Positions 1 to 9,204 of a stretch of DNA of 64,000 nt are shown here, one piece after another. Source of the stretch: DALYJJ01 sp033763935 (GTDB lineage: Bacteria > Acidobacteriota > Terriglobia > Bryobacterales > Bryobacteraceae); assembly GCA_033763935.1 (NCBI GenBank), contig JANRJO010000077.1, forward strand, positions 1 to 64,000, read 5' to 3'. The translations under genes and the position numbers were made by a program. Under the pieces are notes generated by a model. The model had not been told where the DNA came from. It did not search any database and saw nothing but the letters and a program-made list of their open reading frames with translations. Numbering within the stretch: the first letter of the stretch is position 1; each line of letters opens with the position of its first letter.

Positions 1-645
1 GCCGGTTTGTGCTCCGGGGGGGGGGGGGCGGATTCGTGGGTGCGTTCCTCGTCGTCGCGGGCGGAGACGCGGTCGCGGCCGGCGGGGGCTTCGTGGTCGT
101 CGCGGGGGGTTTGGGGGGAGGGGGCGTTGGGGACGATGGCGGCGAGCATGGTGCGTTGGCGGTGGCGGACGACGAGGACGGCTTGGAAGAGATGGGTGGG
201 GACGGCGACGCGGCCTTCGCCGATGGTGGCGGGTGGGCCTTCGAAGAGGGGGCCGGTGAAGACGTAGAGGGCGTCGGCGTGGGCTGCGAGGGCGCGACGG
301 CGGCTTCGAAGCGGGACCAGACGCCGGCGTTGACGGACTGGATTTGGGGGACGGCGTTGGAGAGGAGGAAGGTAGCGCGGAGGGCGTCAGGGGACCAGGC
401 GAAGTCGGCGGCGGGGGCGAGGTGGCCGCGGGAGAAGCCGCTGTGGCGGTAGTCGGAGTCGAGGGCGACCCAGCGGGAGACTTTGACGGCGGGGTCGTGG
501 CAGAGGAGGAAGAAGGCGTGGTCGGCGAGTTCCTGGCGGGAGGGGGGAGCAGGCGGGGAGGCCGAAGCGGGCGGGCTGGGCGGGGAGGAGGGTGGCGGCG
601 AGGAGGGGCGGCGGGGGCGGGGTGGAAGCGGGAGGGGCGGGGCGA
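1..645 (-). pseudogene. Broken DNA/RNA non-specific endonuclease (NucA/EndA type), runs off window edge
   Basis: Translating the minus strand piecewise gives an unmistakable non-specific endonuclease body: a stretch around RQELADHAFFLLCHD, then ALDSDYRHSGFSRGHLAPA, which contains the family's active-site (D/S)RGH motif, then SNAVPQIQSVNAGVW with the metal-binding Asn region, then ADALYVFTGPLFEG and VAVPTHLFQAVL. These pieces lie in different frames. One shift falls in a C-run near 550 and another near 296, so no single reading frame covers the domain. Towards the window edge the reading loses similarity in a proline-rich tract that ends in a 13-G run. Such enzymes are usually secreted and degrade DNA and RNA. 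Either this copy is dead or the assembly has homopolymer errors; both shifts sit in or near G/C runs. The family call is confident; exact ends are not. Confidence 0.6.
16..28. repeat. 13-nt G homopolymer
   Basis: An uninterrupted run of 13 G at the left edge, inside the decayed 3' end of the endonuclease remnant. Runs this long are prone to slippage in cells and to length errors in sequencing, so it is a marker of uncertain sequence here. Confidence 0.9.
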
Positions 646-659
646 GGGCGAGGTGGGGG

Positions 660-1498
660 TTAGGGTTTGGGGAAGTGGGACTCGTGCCAGCGGATGGAGC
701 GGTCGATCCAGTCGATGACGTGGCGGGTTTCGCGGATGCCGTGGGCTTCGCGGGGGTAGCGGACGAAGACGGTTTCGACGCCGACGTCTTTGAAGGCGAT
801 GTAGAACTGTTCGGCCTCGGGAGACGGGGACATCGTTGTCGTTTTCGCCGTGGACGAGGAGGGTGGGGGTGGCTGCCTTGGCGACGTGTTTCAGGGCGGA
901 GCGTTCCCAGAGGGTATCCATTAAGTTGCCCTGGTGGGGGAAGATGCCGAACGTCATCTGCTCGTATTGGTTGTAGTAAGTGGTGTAGTTGTAACTTACT
1001 AAGTTGATGATCGCGGCGGTGGGGATGGAGGATTTGAAGAGGCGGGTCTGGGTGATGAGCCAGGCGCTCAGTTGGCCGCCGTAGCTGACGCCTTCGACGC
1101 CAATGCGGTCGCGGTCGATCCAGAAGTTGCGGCGCATGGCGGCGCTGATGCCGTAGAGGACGTCCTGGGCTTCATTGCCGTTCTGGTCGCCGAAGACGGC
1201 GTCGGCGAAGGCCTGGCCGTAGCCGGTAGAGCCGCGGTAGTTGACCATGAGAGTCGCCCAGCCGCGGGCGGCGTTGGTTTTTGAAATTGAACGCCGTGCC
1301 TTTCTGGCCGTGGGGGCCGCCGTGGATCACGACGATCAGCGGGTGCTTGCTGCCCTCTTTCAGACCGCTCGGGCGGGTGAGGAAGGCCTCCACTTCCCAC
1401 TTATTGTCGTTGCTGACGAAGGTGAAGGATTCGACGGGGGCGATAGCGCGGTCGCGGAGCCACTCGGCGTTGACGTCAGACTCGCAGGTGACGCTCCT
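660..1498 (-). pseudogene. Truncated, frameshifted S9 (prolyl oligopeptidase-like) peptidase, catalytic domain only
   Basis: Read on the minus strand this is the alpha/beta-hydrolase catalytic domain of an S9 acylaminoacyl peptidase. It has HPLIVVIHGGPHG (oxyanion region), NYRGSTGYGQAF, the nucleophile elbow GVEGVSYGGQ (serine in GxSYGG), LLVHGENDNDVPV with the catalytic Asp, and REAHGI with the catalytic His. Two single-base shifts break the frame, near 1278 in an A/C run and near 827. The N-terminal propeller that S9 enzymes carry is absent: similarity stops abruptly at about 1498, where an oppositely oriented, unrelated remnant begins. That junction indicates a real rearrangement and not just a sequencing error. 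The last codons read HFPKP then TAA. Confidence 0.75.
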
Positions 1499-1501
1499 CA
1501 G

Positions 1502-2844
1502 CTATCAGGACCGGTTGTGGAGGGTCGATGGCCCGCTCGAAAAGGTTCTGCTTGCGACAGAAACGTCCGTCCGGGGCGCGGCCTTGGCGCCCGCGCCCGA
1601 TGGGACGATGTACTTGACCGGGTACCGTGGCGAAGGCGAATCTGTCCGGTGGCACGCGGTTCGGCTGGCTGTCGACGGGCGCACCCGATTATGGGAGCGA
1701 CCGCTCAGCGGGAGGCCGGACCGATTCGTGAGCGACGCCAACGGGCACCTATGGTTTACGGTTTCCACACAGTTGTTCCGGCTGGCGGCTGATGGGACTG
1801 GTCCGGCCCTGGTGCGGGACTTTGGGTCATTTAGGCCGTCCGGCATGTGGGCGAACCGCGTAGGCGGACTAACTGTCTACGGCTATCATGACAATCCCGT
1901 GAAGCAGGTCAGCGACGGTGCCGTCCTCACCGCCGGTTGCAGTTCCCTGTCCAGTCGAAAAGGAGAGGGAGCCGTCCGGGCTCACCCGCTCCAGGTAGGG
2001 GAAGGTGGTCGAATCGTCCGGTCGCTACGCTCGATGCACAGGAGCGTTGGGCATACATCTCGGCGACGGGCAATATCGAGATGCTTGACGTGGAAGCGCC
2101 TGAAGAATCAGCACTCCTCTGCGTTACGAATTCAGCCAGCAGACGGCAATCCGCAATTGTCCCGGGCCTGCTGGTTACGATGCTCGGATCCGGATTAGGG
2201 CCGGAGATTGGCGTTATGAGCAACGGAATAACAGGCTTTCCAACCGAGTTGGAGGGCGTGCAGGTTACCGTCGGTGGCATTCCGGCGCCCCTTCTGTACG
2301 TTCAAGCCCGTCGGATCGATGCCATTGTCCCATCCGGCATCCCCCTCCCTGACCTGCCCGCTACGCCGCCCCCGACAGAGGTTGTCGTGCAGGCAGGGGG
2401 CCGGCGTATCAGACGGCCATCGGTTGTCACATGGCAGAACCTCGCTTTCTTTACCACTGACGGCTCAGGGACGGGCCAAGCGGCCGCGCTGAACGAAGAC
2501 GGCACGCAAAACTCGCGAGAGAACCCAGCTCGTCCGGGTTCTACTGTGGCGCTATTCGGGACCGGCTCAGGCCGTTCCATCCCGCCATTCCCGGACGGAG
2601 CCGCGGTACCGGTGGCGCAAACGGGGGCACAAGAACATGCCGCGATGTTCAGGTCCGGTACGGGAACCTGTCGTCGAGAGCGGAGATCGTCTACTAAGGG
2701 CCGGCACCGGGGCTCGTGGCGGGCATCTTCCAGATGAACCTCCGCGTGCCTACCACCCCTGCTGCTGCCGGTTCGGCGCTGTTTGTGGACGCGCCACCGG
2801 TCTCGTCTGTGGCAGTGAGCGTCGCGGCAAACGCCGAGCGTTAG
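1502..2844 (+). pseudogene. Broken beta-propeller protein with TIGR03437 (Solibacter C-terminal) domain
   Basis: Three frames must be joined. The first (to about 1930) is propeller-like, with ALAPAPDGTMYLTGYRG and SDANGHLWFTVSTQLF. The second (about 2030-2690) has the TIGR03437 pattern: VPGLLVTMLGSGLGPE, GVQVTVGGIPAPLLYVQ, RIDAIVPSGIP, ALNEDGTQNSRENPA and PGSTVALFGTGSG. The third (from about 2680) gives GPAPGLVAGIFQMNLRVP and ends at the TAG at 2842. An in-frame TAA at 2695-2697 also interrupts the third piece. TIGR03437 is a C-terminal domain greatly expanded in Solibacter and relatives, usually on large secreted proteins, so it is a strong lineage hint. The N-terminus and start are missing, abutting the S9 remnant. 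Confidence 0.7.
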
Positions 2845-2854
2845 CTCGCGGCGG

Positions 2855-4759
2855 CTACTCGGCCGCCGCCTTCTGTTCGGAATCCGGGCGGCGGATGGCG
2901 CTGGCGACCTGGATCGCCATGTCGTAGCGGCCGAAGGGGGCGCTGAGCTGGACGCCCTGAACCATGGGTTGGACCTGTTCGACCATTTCGCGGGCGATGG
3001 CGATGCCTTCGGCGCGGGCTTTCTCGGCGGAGTCGGCCTGGCGCATGCGGTCCATGTACTTGTCGGGGACGGGGACGCGGAGTTCGTTGACCATGAACTC
3101 GGCGTTGCGGTAGCTGGTAAGGGGCCAGATGCCGGCCACAAATGGGATCTGAAACTGCTCTGTCCGCTTCAAGAATTGCTCTAACAGTTCCAGGTCAAAC
3201 ACAGGCTGTGTAACGACATATTCTGCACCGGCCTGGACTTTCCATTCGAACCGGCGGAGCTCTTCGTCGAGGTTGAGGGCGCCGGGGTTTGCGCCGACGC
3301 CGAGCAGCAGGGCGGTTTGGGAGCCCATGGGGTTGCCGCCGATATCGAGGCCATGGTTCAGGTTATTGACGATATTCGTCAAGCCGATGGCGTCGACGTC
3401 GAAGACGGCGGTGGCGTCGGGGTAGGCGCCCATGCGCGGGGGGTCGCCGGTGATGCAGATGAGGTTGCGCACGCCGGCCGCGTGGGCCCCGAGGAGTTCC
3501 GACTGGATGCCTAGAATGTTGCGGTCACGGCAGCAGAAGTGAAGTACTGCTTCAATGCCGGCATCGCGCTGGATGAGCTGGCAGGTGACCTGAGCGGAGA
3601 GGCGGGCGGAGGCGCGGGGGCCATCGGGGACGTTGATGCAATCGATGCCTGCCTTGGCGCAAGCTGCGGCGCCGGCGATCTCCTTGGAGGCATCGACACC
3701 GCGCGGGGGGAGGATCTCGACGAAGGAGACGAACTCGCGCCTGGCCAGCTTCTCGCCCAGGCGGGACTTACCGGAGACGGGCACCTTGGCGAGCGCCTTA
3801 GCCTTTGCCTGGGGCTCCTCGACGGTGACGGACAGCTTGCGCTGGAGCGGCTGGAGGGAGCGGGCCTCGGAGGTGAGGAGCTTGATGTGCTCGGGGGTTG
3901 TGCCGCAGCAGCCGCCGACAATCTTGACGCCCTCCCAGATGAAGCGGCGGACGTACTGCGACATGTACTCAGGCGAGCAGAGGTAGATCTGCCGGCCTTC
4001 GACGAATGCCGGCTGGCCGGCGTTGGGCATGGCGCTGAGCGGCTTCTTCGAGAGCTTGACCATCTTCTCGATGGTCTCGAGCATGATTTTGGGGCCGACG
4101 GAGCAGTTGAGGCCGATAACGTCGGCGGGGAGCTCGTTGAGAGCGTGGGTGAAGGTCGGGGTGTCGGTGCCGTCGGAGAGGTTGCCGTAGTCGTCGATGG
4201 TGACATGCGCGACGATGACCATGTCGCGGCCGGCGGCCTCGCGAGCGGCGAGGATTGCCTGGCGGACCTCTTCGAGCTTGGAGATGGTCTCGATAACGAT
4301 GAGGTCGACGCCGGCTTCGAGGAGGGCTTCGGCCTGTTCGCGGTAGTAGGCGCGAGCTTCGTCGAGGGAGGTGGGGCCGAGAGGTTCCAAGGAGAGTCCG
4401 AGGGGACCGATGGCGCCGGCGACGAACGCCTTGTCCGCGGCGGCCTCGCGGGCGAGTCGCACACCGGCGCGGTTGATCTCCTTAAGCCTTTCGGCGAGCC
4501 CGAAGGCGGCGAGGCGGGGGCGGCTGGCGCCGTACGTATTCGTTTCAACGATTTCCGCGCCAACCTTCACGTATTCCTGGTGGATTTCGCGGACAAGTGC
4601 AGGGGACGTAAGGTTGAGCTCGTCGAACGAGCGGTTAATGAAGATGCCCTTGGAGTAGAGCATAGTACCCATGGCGCCGTCGGCGACGAGGATGCCTTTG
4701 TCGAGGCGCTCACGGAACTCGAGTGCCTTGGAGACGAGGGGAGGTGCAGTGGGCGTCAT
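2855..4759 (-). CDS. Bifunctional homocysteine S-methyltransferase / methylenetetrahydrofolate reductase
   Basis: The 634-residue protein has two enzymatic halves. Residues about 10-310 are a cobalamin-independent homocysteine S-methyltransferase: DGAMGTMLYSKG near the start, and zinc-binding cysteines in GLNCSVGP and in VGGCCGTTPEHI. Residues about 330-620 are a MetF-type flavin reductase: FVEILPPRG, NLICITGDPPRMG, and AEYVVTQPVFDLELLEQF. It would make 5-methyl-THF and transfer a methyl group to homocysteine to give methionine in the cytoplasm; the methyl donor of the N-terminal half (S-methylmethionine, betaine or other) cannot be told from sequence. The fusion is known in Firmicutes (YitJ-like) and other phyla. 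The start lies 6 nt after the mutM stop, so the two are probably cotranscribed. It ends 10 nt from the convergent pseudogene. Confidence 0.93.
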   Translation of the reverse strand: MTPTAPPLVSKALEFRERLDKGILVADGAMGTMLYSKGIFINRSFDELNLTSPALVREIHQEYVKVGAEIVETNTYGASRPRLAAFGLAERLKEINRAGVRLAREAAADKAFVAGAIGPLGLSLEPLGPTSLDEARAYYREQAEALLEAGVDLIVIETISKLEEVRQAILAAREAAGRDMVIVAHVTIDDYGNLSDGTDTPTFTHALNELPADVIGLNCSVGPKIMLETIEKMVKLSKKPLSAMPNAGQPAFVEGRQIYLCSPEYMSQYVRRFIWEGVKIVGGCCGTTPEHIKLLTSEARSLQPLQRKLSVTVEEPQAKAKALAKVPVSGKSRLGEKLARREFVSFVEILPPRGVDASKEIAGAAACAKAGIDCINVPDGPRASARLSAQVTCQLIQRDAGIEAVLHFCCRDRNILGIQSELLGAHAAGVRNLICITGDPPRMGAYPDATAVFDVDAIGLTNIVNNLNHGLDIGGNPMGSQTALLLGVGANPGALNLDEELRRFEWKVQAGAEYVVTQPVFDLELLEQFLKRTEQFQIPFVAGIWPLTSYRNAEFMVNELRVPVPDKYMDRMRQADSAEKARAEGIAIAREMVEQVQPMVQGVQLSAPFGRYDMAIQVASAIRRPDSEQKAAAE

Positions 4760-4765
4760 GGGTAT

Positions 4766-5578
4766 CTATCGTTTCTGGCAACGCGGGCAGTAATAGGTGG
4801 AGCGACCGCCTTGATCGATGCGGCGGATGAGTGCGCCGCAGGTCCGGCAAGGCTCGCCTTCCCGATCATAGACCGCGACCGGGTACGCCTCCCCTTCGAC
4901 GAATCGACCCGGGGTTGCATACGCGAGTACACACGATTGTACCGCGAGGTCTACGACTTGAAGGATGGCGGCGTGAAGGCGGCGGAGGCGGGCGGGGCTC
5001 AGGGTGTTGGCCGGAGTACGGGGGTTGATGCGGGCTTCGAAGAGGGATTCGGCGGCGTAGATGTTTCCGAGGCCGGCGACGTGGGACTGGTCCATCAGGA
5101 AGAGCTTGGCCGGCTTGCGGGTACGCCGGGCATCGGCGATGAAGGACTCAGGGGTGAAGGCGGGGTCGAGGGGCTCGGGGCCGAGTTTTGGGAGATGGGA
5201 TTCGAGGTCGCGGGTGGGGAAGAGGGAGACTTTGCCGAAGACGCGGGAGTCCTCGAGGAGGAGGCCGCGGCCGTCGGCGAGGGCGGCGTAGAAGCGGGTG
5301 GCGTGGGGGCGAAAGCGGTGATCGGGAACGACGAAGAGGTTCCCGGTCATGCCCAGGTGGACGCGGAGGGTGAGGCCGGCGTCGAGGTGAAGGAGGATGT
5401 GCTTGCCGCGGCGGGCGACGGCTTCGATGCGGCGGCCGGCCAGTTTGCGTTCGATGGCGGCGGGTTTCTGGGGGTGGGCGATGCGGGGGCGAAGGATCTT
5501 GGCGGCGGCGATTTCGGCGCGCAGGATCTGGGGCGCGAGGCGGCGGCAGAGGGCTTCGACTTCGGGGAGTTCAGGCAT
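4766..5578 (-). CDS. mutM: Formamidopyrimidine-DNA glycosylase (MutM/Fpg)
   Basis: This 270-residue protein excises 8-oxoguanine and ring-opened purines and has AP-lyase activity. The N-terminus MPELPEVE gives the catalytic Pro2 and Glu3 after Met removal, and it fixes the start. RGKHILLHLDAGLTLRVHLG carries the conserved Lys and the HLGMTG motif. VAGLGNIYAAESLFEA is the helix-two-turn-helix region. The C-terminus is a four-cysteine zinc finger (CRTCGALI... YYCPRCQKR) with the usual basic arginine in GGRSTYYC. Length is normal. It sits between the broken matC and the methionine enzyme with short spacers; the operon association looks positional and not functional. Confidence 0.97.
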   Translation of the reverse strand: MPELPEVEALCRRLAPQILRAEIAAAKILRPRIAHPQKPAAIERKLAGRRIEAVARRGKHILLHLDAGLTLRVHLGMTGNLFVVPDHRFRPHATRFYAALADGRGLLLEDSRVFGKVSLFPTRDLESHLPKLGPEPLDPAFTPESFIADARRTRKPAKLFLMDQSHVAGLGNIYAAESLFEARINPRTPANTLSPARLRRLHAAILQVVDLAVQSCVLAYATPGRFVEGEAYPVAVYDREGEPCRTCGALIRRIDQGGRSTYYCPRCQKR

Positions 5579-5592
5579 GGCGATGGTGGACC

Positions 5593-6690
5593 TCAGGGTA
5601 ACCGAAAGAGGGGCGCCGCGAGGTAGCAGAGGGCCGCTCCGACGAAGCTCATGGAGAGGCCCCAGATCAGGAGTTTGCGGAACAGGCGGGGGCCTTCGGC
5701 GGGGGGTGCGGCGGCGATGCAGAGCGCGCCGATGGTGGAGAGGGGGGAGACGTCGACCAGGGAGGAGCCGATGTTCACGGTGATGGCGAGGGCGAGGGGG
5801 TCGGTTCCGGGGAGGCGCGCGGCGACGCCGGGGACGAGGGGGATGAAGGCGGGGAGGACGACGCTCGAGGTGCTGGAGTAGGCGGAGATGGCGCCGGTGA
5901 GGAAGGCGACGACGGCGTGGACGGTGTGTGGGGTTGCGAGGCGGGCGACGGCGTCCTGAAACCAGGAGAGGCCGCCTGCCTTTTCGAGGTATCCCACGGC
6001 GGTGCTGATGGTGACGACCATGGCGATGACTTTCCAGGGCATGGCGGTGACCGATGCGCGGGCGGGGGCGATTCTCGCCAGGAGGAGAATGGCGGCGCCG
6101 GCGAGGGCGGTCCAACCGAGGGGCGCGCGGAGCAGGAGAACGGCGGCGATCCAGGCGGCGGTGACAGCGAGGGTGGCGACGTGACGAGGTTGGATCGGAG
6201 GGATGGCGAGGGAGTCCGCATGAAACATGCCGGGCGCACGGAAGGGCGCGAGTGCAAGGTAGGCGGCCAATGCGACGACGGTGCTGGCCGAGGCGTGGAA
6301 GAACCAGAGACGGAACTCATGGCCGCCGAGGCCGGCGCTGGTCATGAGGCCCGTGACGATGGCCCCGATGGTGGAGAAGGGGGAGAGGTTCCCGGCGTTG
6401 GCGCCGTTTCCGACCATGAGCGCGGTAAGGAACGGCGAGATGCCGGCGCGCGCGCTGACGTTCATCGCGTATGGGGCAATGAGGGCGGTGCTGAGGATGG
6501 CGCCGGGGCCGATCATGGCGAGCTAGGCGGCCATCAGGAAGAAGGCCAGGGGCAGGAGTACCGCGCGGCCGGTGCAAAGCCGGAGCGCGTGGCGGGCGGC
6601 GCCTTCCATGGTTCCGTTGGCTTGGGCGCAGCCGAAGAGAAGCGTCACGCCGGCGAGCGTGACGAAGAGTTGGAACGCGGCGGCGATCAC
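5593..6690 (-). pseudogene. MatC-like malonate/dicarboxylate transporter interrupted by an in-frame TAG
   Basis: The reading frame starts with a GTG that overlaps the matB TGA (GTGA). It encodes a polytopic membrane protein of about 365 codons with roughly ten hydrophobic segments, two internally similar halves and motifs such as GNGANAGNLSPFSTIGA and NIGSSLVDVSPLSTIGAL. That repeated SPxSTIGA pattern in re-entrant loops is typical of DASS/MatC-type anion carriers. Codon 56 (6523-6525) is an amber TAG; reading resumes in the same frame directly after it with LAMIGPGAILSTALIAPY. The upstream segment already carries two transmembrane helices, so reinitiation would lose part of the fold. Possible explanations are a recent null mutation, readthrough or a base-call error. 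Substrate assignment to malonate rests on the adjacent MatB-like enzyme. Confidence 0.7.
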
Positions 6691-8189
6691 GGGCGCGGGA
6701 GGAGGTGCTTCTGGACTTTGCCCAGAGCGGTGCGGGGGATCCTGTCGACCGCGATGAATTGGCGCGGCACCTTGAACGACGCAAGGTGGGCGCGGCATTG
6801 GGCTTCGAGGGAAGCGGCGTCGAACGGGGCGGAGGGCACGATGTAGGCGACGGCGACTTCGCCCTTGAGCGGATCGGGCACGCCGGCGACGGCGACTTCG
6901 GCGACGCCGGGCTGCTCCATCAGGAACTCTTCGATCTCGCGGGGGTAGATATTGAAGCCGCCGGAGATGATGAGGTCGCTCCGGCGGCCCTGGAGGGTGT
7001 AGTAACCGTCGGCGTCGCGGACGGCGAGGTCGCCGCTGCGGAACCAGCCGTCGCGGAAGGCGGCGGCGGTGGAGTCCGGGCGGCGCCAGTAGCCGGAGAA
7101 GACGTTGGGTCCACGGAGGTGCAGTTCGCCGGTTTCGCCGTCTTCGACGGGCTCGCCCTGGGGGTCGAGATTGCGGACGGAGACGCCGGGCAGCGGGAGA
7201 CCGACGGAGCCGGGGCGGCGTTCGCCGACGTAGGGATTCGAGATGTTCATGAGCGTCTCGCTCATGCCGTAGCGTTCGAGGATGGTGTGTGCGAAGAGGC
7301 GGCGGAAATCCTCGAGGGTTTGCGCGGGAAGGGGTGCGGAGCCGGAGACGAAGAGGCGCATGCGGGCGCCGATGCGGTGCGCGGCTTCCGGGTGGGTCTC
7401 AAGCAGGCGCACGTACATGGTGGGGACGCCGAAGAAGAGGGTGGTTTGGAACTCCTCGAGCCAGTGGGTGGCGTGTTCGTGTTCGAAGCGGGGCGTGAGG
7501 CGGAGGCGGCAACCGGAGATGAGCCAGGCGTGAAGGCCGTTGCCGAGGCCGTGGACGTGGAACAGGGGAAGGGTGAGAAGAAGGCGGTCTTCGGCGGTGA
7601 TGCGCCAGCAGGTGAGGATGTTGAGCGCGTTGACGGCGAATACGTTGTGGGAGAGGACCGCGCCTTTGGAAGCGCCGGTGGTGCCGGAGGTGTAGACGAT
7701 GGCGGCGGGGGCGTCACCGTCGTTGACGAGGACGCTGCGGGTGGCCGGGGCGGATTCGGCTTCGCGCCGGAGTTGCTCTATGGGCAGAAGGGGAGCGCCG
7801 GCGGGGAGGTGTTCCACCTGGGATTCTGAGGCGACGACGGCGACGGGGTCGGCGTCGTTGAGGATATGGGCGATTTCGCGATCGCGGTAGAGGATGTTGA
7901 CGGGCACGAAGATGACGCCGAGGCGGGTGGCGGCGAGGAAGAGGTCGATGTAGTCGAGGGAGTTCGGGAGATAGACACAGAGGCGGCTGCCGGGCGTTAG
8001 ACCGCGGGCGGCGAGGGCGGCGGCCATGCGGGAGGCGCGCTGATCGATTTCGCCGAAGGTGAAGGTTCGGCCGTACCATTCGAGGGCGGGCTCGCCGGCG
8101 CGGCCGAGCAGCGAGAGGTCGAAGAGGTCGGGGAGTGTCAGGCTATTGATTATAGCTGCGGGGGCGTGGCCAGAAAAGAAAATGGCCAC
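6687..8189 (-). CDS. matB: Malonyl-CoA synthetase-like acyl-CoA ligase (MatB family)
   Basis: An adenylate-forming ligase of about 500 residues. It shows the AMP-binding signature IVYTSGTTGASKGAVLSH, PLFHVHGLGNGLHAW, FVSGSAPLPAQT, the ERYGMSETLMNISNPY A5 motif, the GDLAVRDADGYY A7 region, and SDLIISGGFNIYPREIE followed by the catalytic lysine in RTALGKVQKHLL. The MNxSNPYxGxRxPGxVGxPLPGV run is the pattern of MatB enzymes, which activate malonate or methylmalonate with ATP and CoA. A MatC-like carrier overlaps its stop codon, supporting malonate use. The start is uncertain. No ATG lies near the family's usual N-terminus (LTLPDLFDLS). The nearest accepted start is a GTG (8187-8189) inside a dispersed repeat; a CTG close to that N-terminus is an alternative. 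Confidence 0.8.
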   Translation of the reverse strand: MAIFFSGHAPAAIINSLTLPDLFDLSLLGRAGEPALEWYGRTFTFGEIDQRASRMAAALAARGLTPGSRLCVYLPNSLDYIDLFLAATRLGVIFVPVNILYRDREIAHILNDADPVAVVASESQVEHLPAGAPLLPIEQLRREAESAPATRSVLVNDGDAPAAIVYTSGTTGASKGAVLSHNVFAVNALNILTCWRITAEDRLLLTLPLFHVHGLGNGLHAWLISGCRLRLTPRFEHEHATHWLEEFQTTLFFGVPTMYVRLLETHPEAAHRIGARMRLFVSGSAPLPAQTLEDFRRLFAHTILERYGMSETLMNISNPYVGERRPGSVGLPLPGVSVRNLDPQGEPVEDGETGELHLRGPNVFSGYWRRPDSTAAAFRDGWFRSGDLAVRDADGYYTLQGRRSDLIISGGFNIYPREIEEFLMEQPGVAEVAVAGVPDPLKGEVAVAYIVPSAPFDAASLEAQCRAHLASFKVPRQFIAVDRIPRTALGKVQKHLLPRP

Positions 8190-8232
8190 AGATGAACACG
8201 GATGAACGCGGATCGAATGCAGGTGGTGGCAA
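8180..8232 (+). repeat. 53-bp dispersed repeat, copy A
   Basis: Copy A aligns without gaps to 9152-9204 with six mismatches. The core reads ggccacagatgaacacgg followed by atgaac. The GATGAACAC-based core resembles a junk-like intergenic repeat I recall from several phyla; that recollection is not checked here. The copy overlaps the 5' end of matB and lies 10 bp from the 3' end of the 254-residue gene. Confidence 0.85.
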
Positions 8233-8241
8233 AGGGAACGG

Positions 8242-9006
8242 TCAGGCATGGCGGCGGGCCTTGCGGAGGGCTTGGCGGCGGCGGAGGGTGGTGCGGTAGA
8301 GGGACGGGGTCGGCGGGGTTGGGCGTCGGGTTCGGGGGTGGCGGCAACTGCTGGTATTTGGTTGGTGTGATTGGGGTTGAGTGGCGGTCAGGTTCGATGC
8401 GGCGATTTTTTCTGCCGGGTTCTGAGGGGGGGCGGCGGCTGGTTTGAGGGGCTGTTGTTCGGTGGCTTCGTGGGACGCGGGGGGCGGTTCGGGAGCGGTG
8501 GGGCGGGCGAAGTTATAGGTGTCGTCGGGGACGCGGCCTTCGAGGTGGTCGCGCTGGAGGGCGCGGAGCTGGTCGAGGTCGCGATGGTAGTGGCGGTGGG
8601 CGAGGGCCTGGTGGCGGTTGATGTAGTCGAGGGTGGCGTTGCCGGCTTCGGCGGCGATGGCGAGGGCGGCGCGGACGTGGGGGCTGAGTTCTTTGCCGGT
8701 GCTGGTGCGGAGGCCGTGCTGGCGCTTCATTTCGAGGGTGATGAGGAGACTGCGGTAGTTCTGGTATTGCTCGTAGAGCCACTCGTTGATGGTGATGCGG
8801 CGGACGAGGTTGAGCTGCTGGGTATTCATGGGGCAGAGGCAGCGGACGTTGGTTTCAAAGAGCTGGACGAAGCCGTCGGGGTCGTCGCATTCGAGGAGGA
8901 AGGGGATCTGCTCGAGCGAGGAGATGGGGGAGCGGAGGTGTTCGGCGTTAGCGGCGGAGCGGGCTTTGCCGGCGGCGGTGCGGGGGCGCTTTTCGGTAGT
9001 ATTCAT
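8242..9006 (-). CDS. Hypothetical protein of the 'GKARSxxNA' family, bracketed by direct repeats
   Basis: This is 254 residues from the ATG that gives MNTTEKRPRTAAGKARSAANAEH. That basic N-terminus resembles a group of uncharacterised proteins, common in Acidobacteria and Planctomycetes genomes, that begin with a GKARSSxNAxKHG-like motif. The middle (FVQLFETNVRCLCP, then RRITINEWLYEQYQNYRSL) is helical. The last 80 residues are proline- and arginine-rich and probably disordered. A longer in-frame extension upstream translates the dispersed repeat (PAFYLCSSVFICGHF) and was excluded as non-coding. The gene lies exactly between two direct repeats, so it may be a mobile cassette. Function unknown. 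Confidence 0.6.
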   Translation of the reverse strand: MNTTEKRPRTAAGKARSAANAEHLRSPISSLEQIPFLLECDDPDGFVQLFETNVRCLCPMNTQQLNLVRRITINEWLYEQYQNYRSLLITLEMKRQHGLRTSTGKELSPHVRAALAIAAEAGNATLDYINRHQALAHRHYHRDLDQLRALQRDHLEGRVPDDTYNFARPTAPEPPPASHEATEQQPLKPAAAPPQNPAEKIAASNLTATQPQSHQPNTSSCRHPRTRRPTPPTPSLYRTTLRRRQALRKARRHA

Positions 9007-9151
9007 CGGAGTTTTCCTGTATCGATGGGATTTCTTCAGGCGCCCCGAGAGTAGCAACAGGAGTTTGTCCGTTTTTGGGACGGCAGCTGCAAGTGATTGG
9101 GAGATGGGCAAAAATTCTCTTCGGATTTCTGTGACCGGCGACGCGGAGAGG

Positions 9152-9204
9152 AAATGGCCACAGATGAACACGGATGAACACAGATAGAATGCAGGCAATG
9201 GCAA
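9152..9204 (+). repeat. 53-bp dispersed repeat, copy B
   Basis: Second copy, same orientation as copy A, six mismatches over 53 bp. It runs directly into the start region of the GxxExxY gene: several in-frame ATGs of that gene lie within or just after the repeat. Confidence 0.85.

Noticed and set aside
3539..5626. 695-codon plus-strand open frame
   Set aside because: Antisense to the methyltransferase/MTHFR fusion and mutM; composition is a GC-bias artefact.
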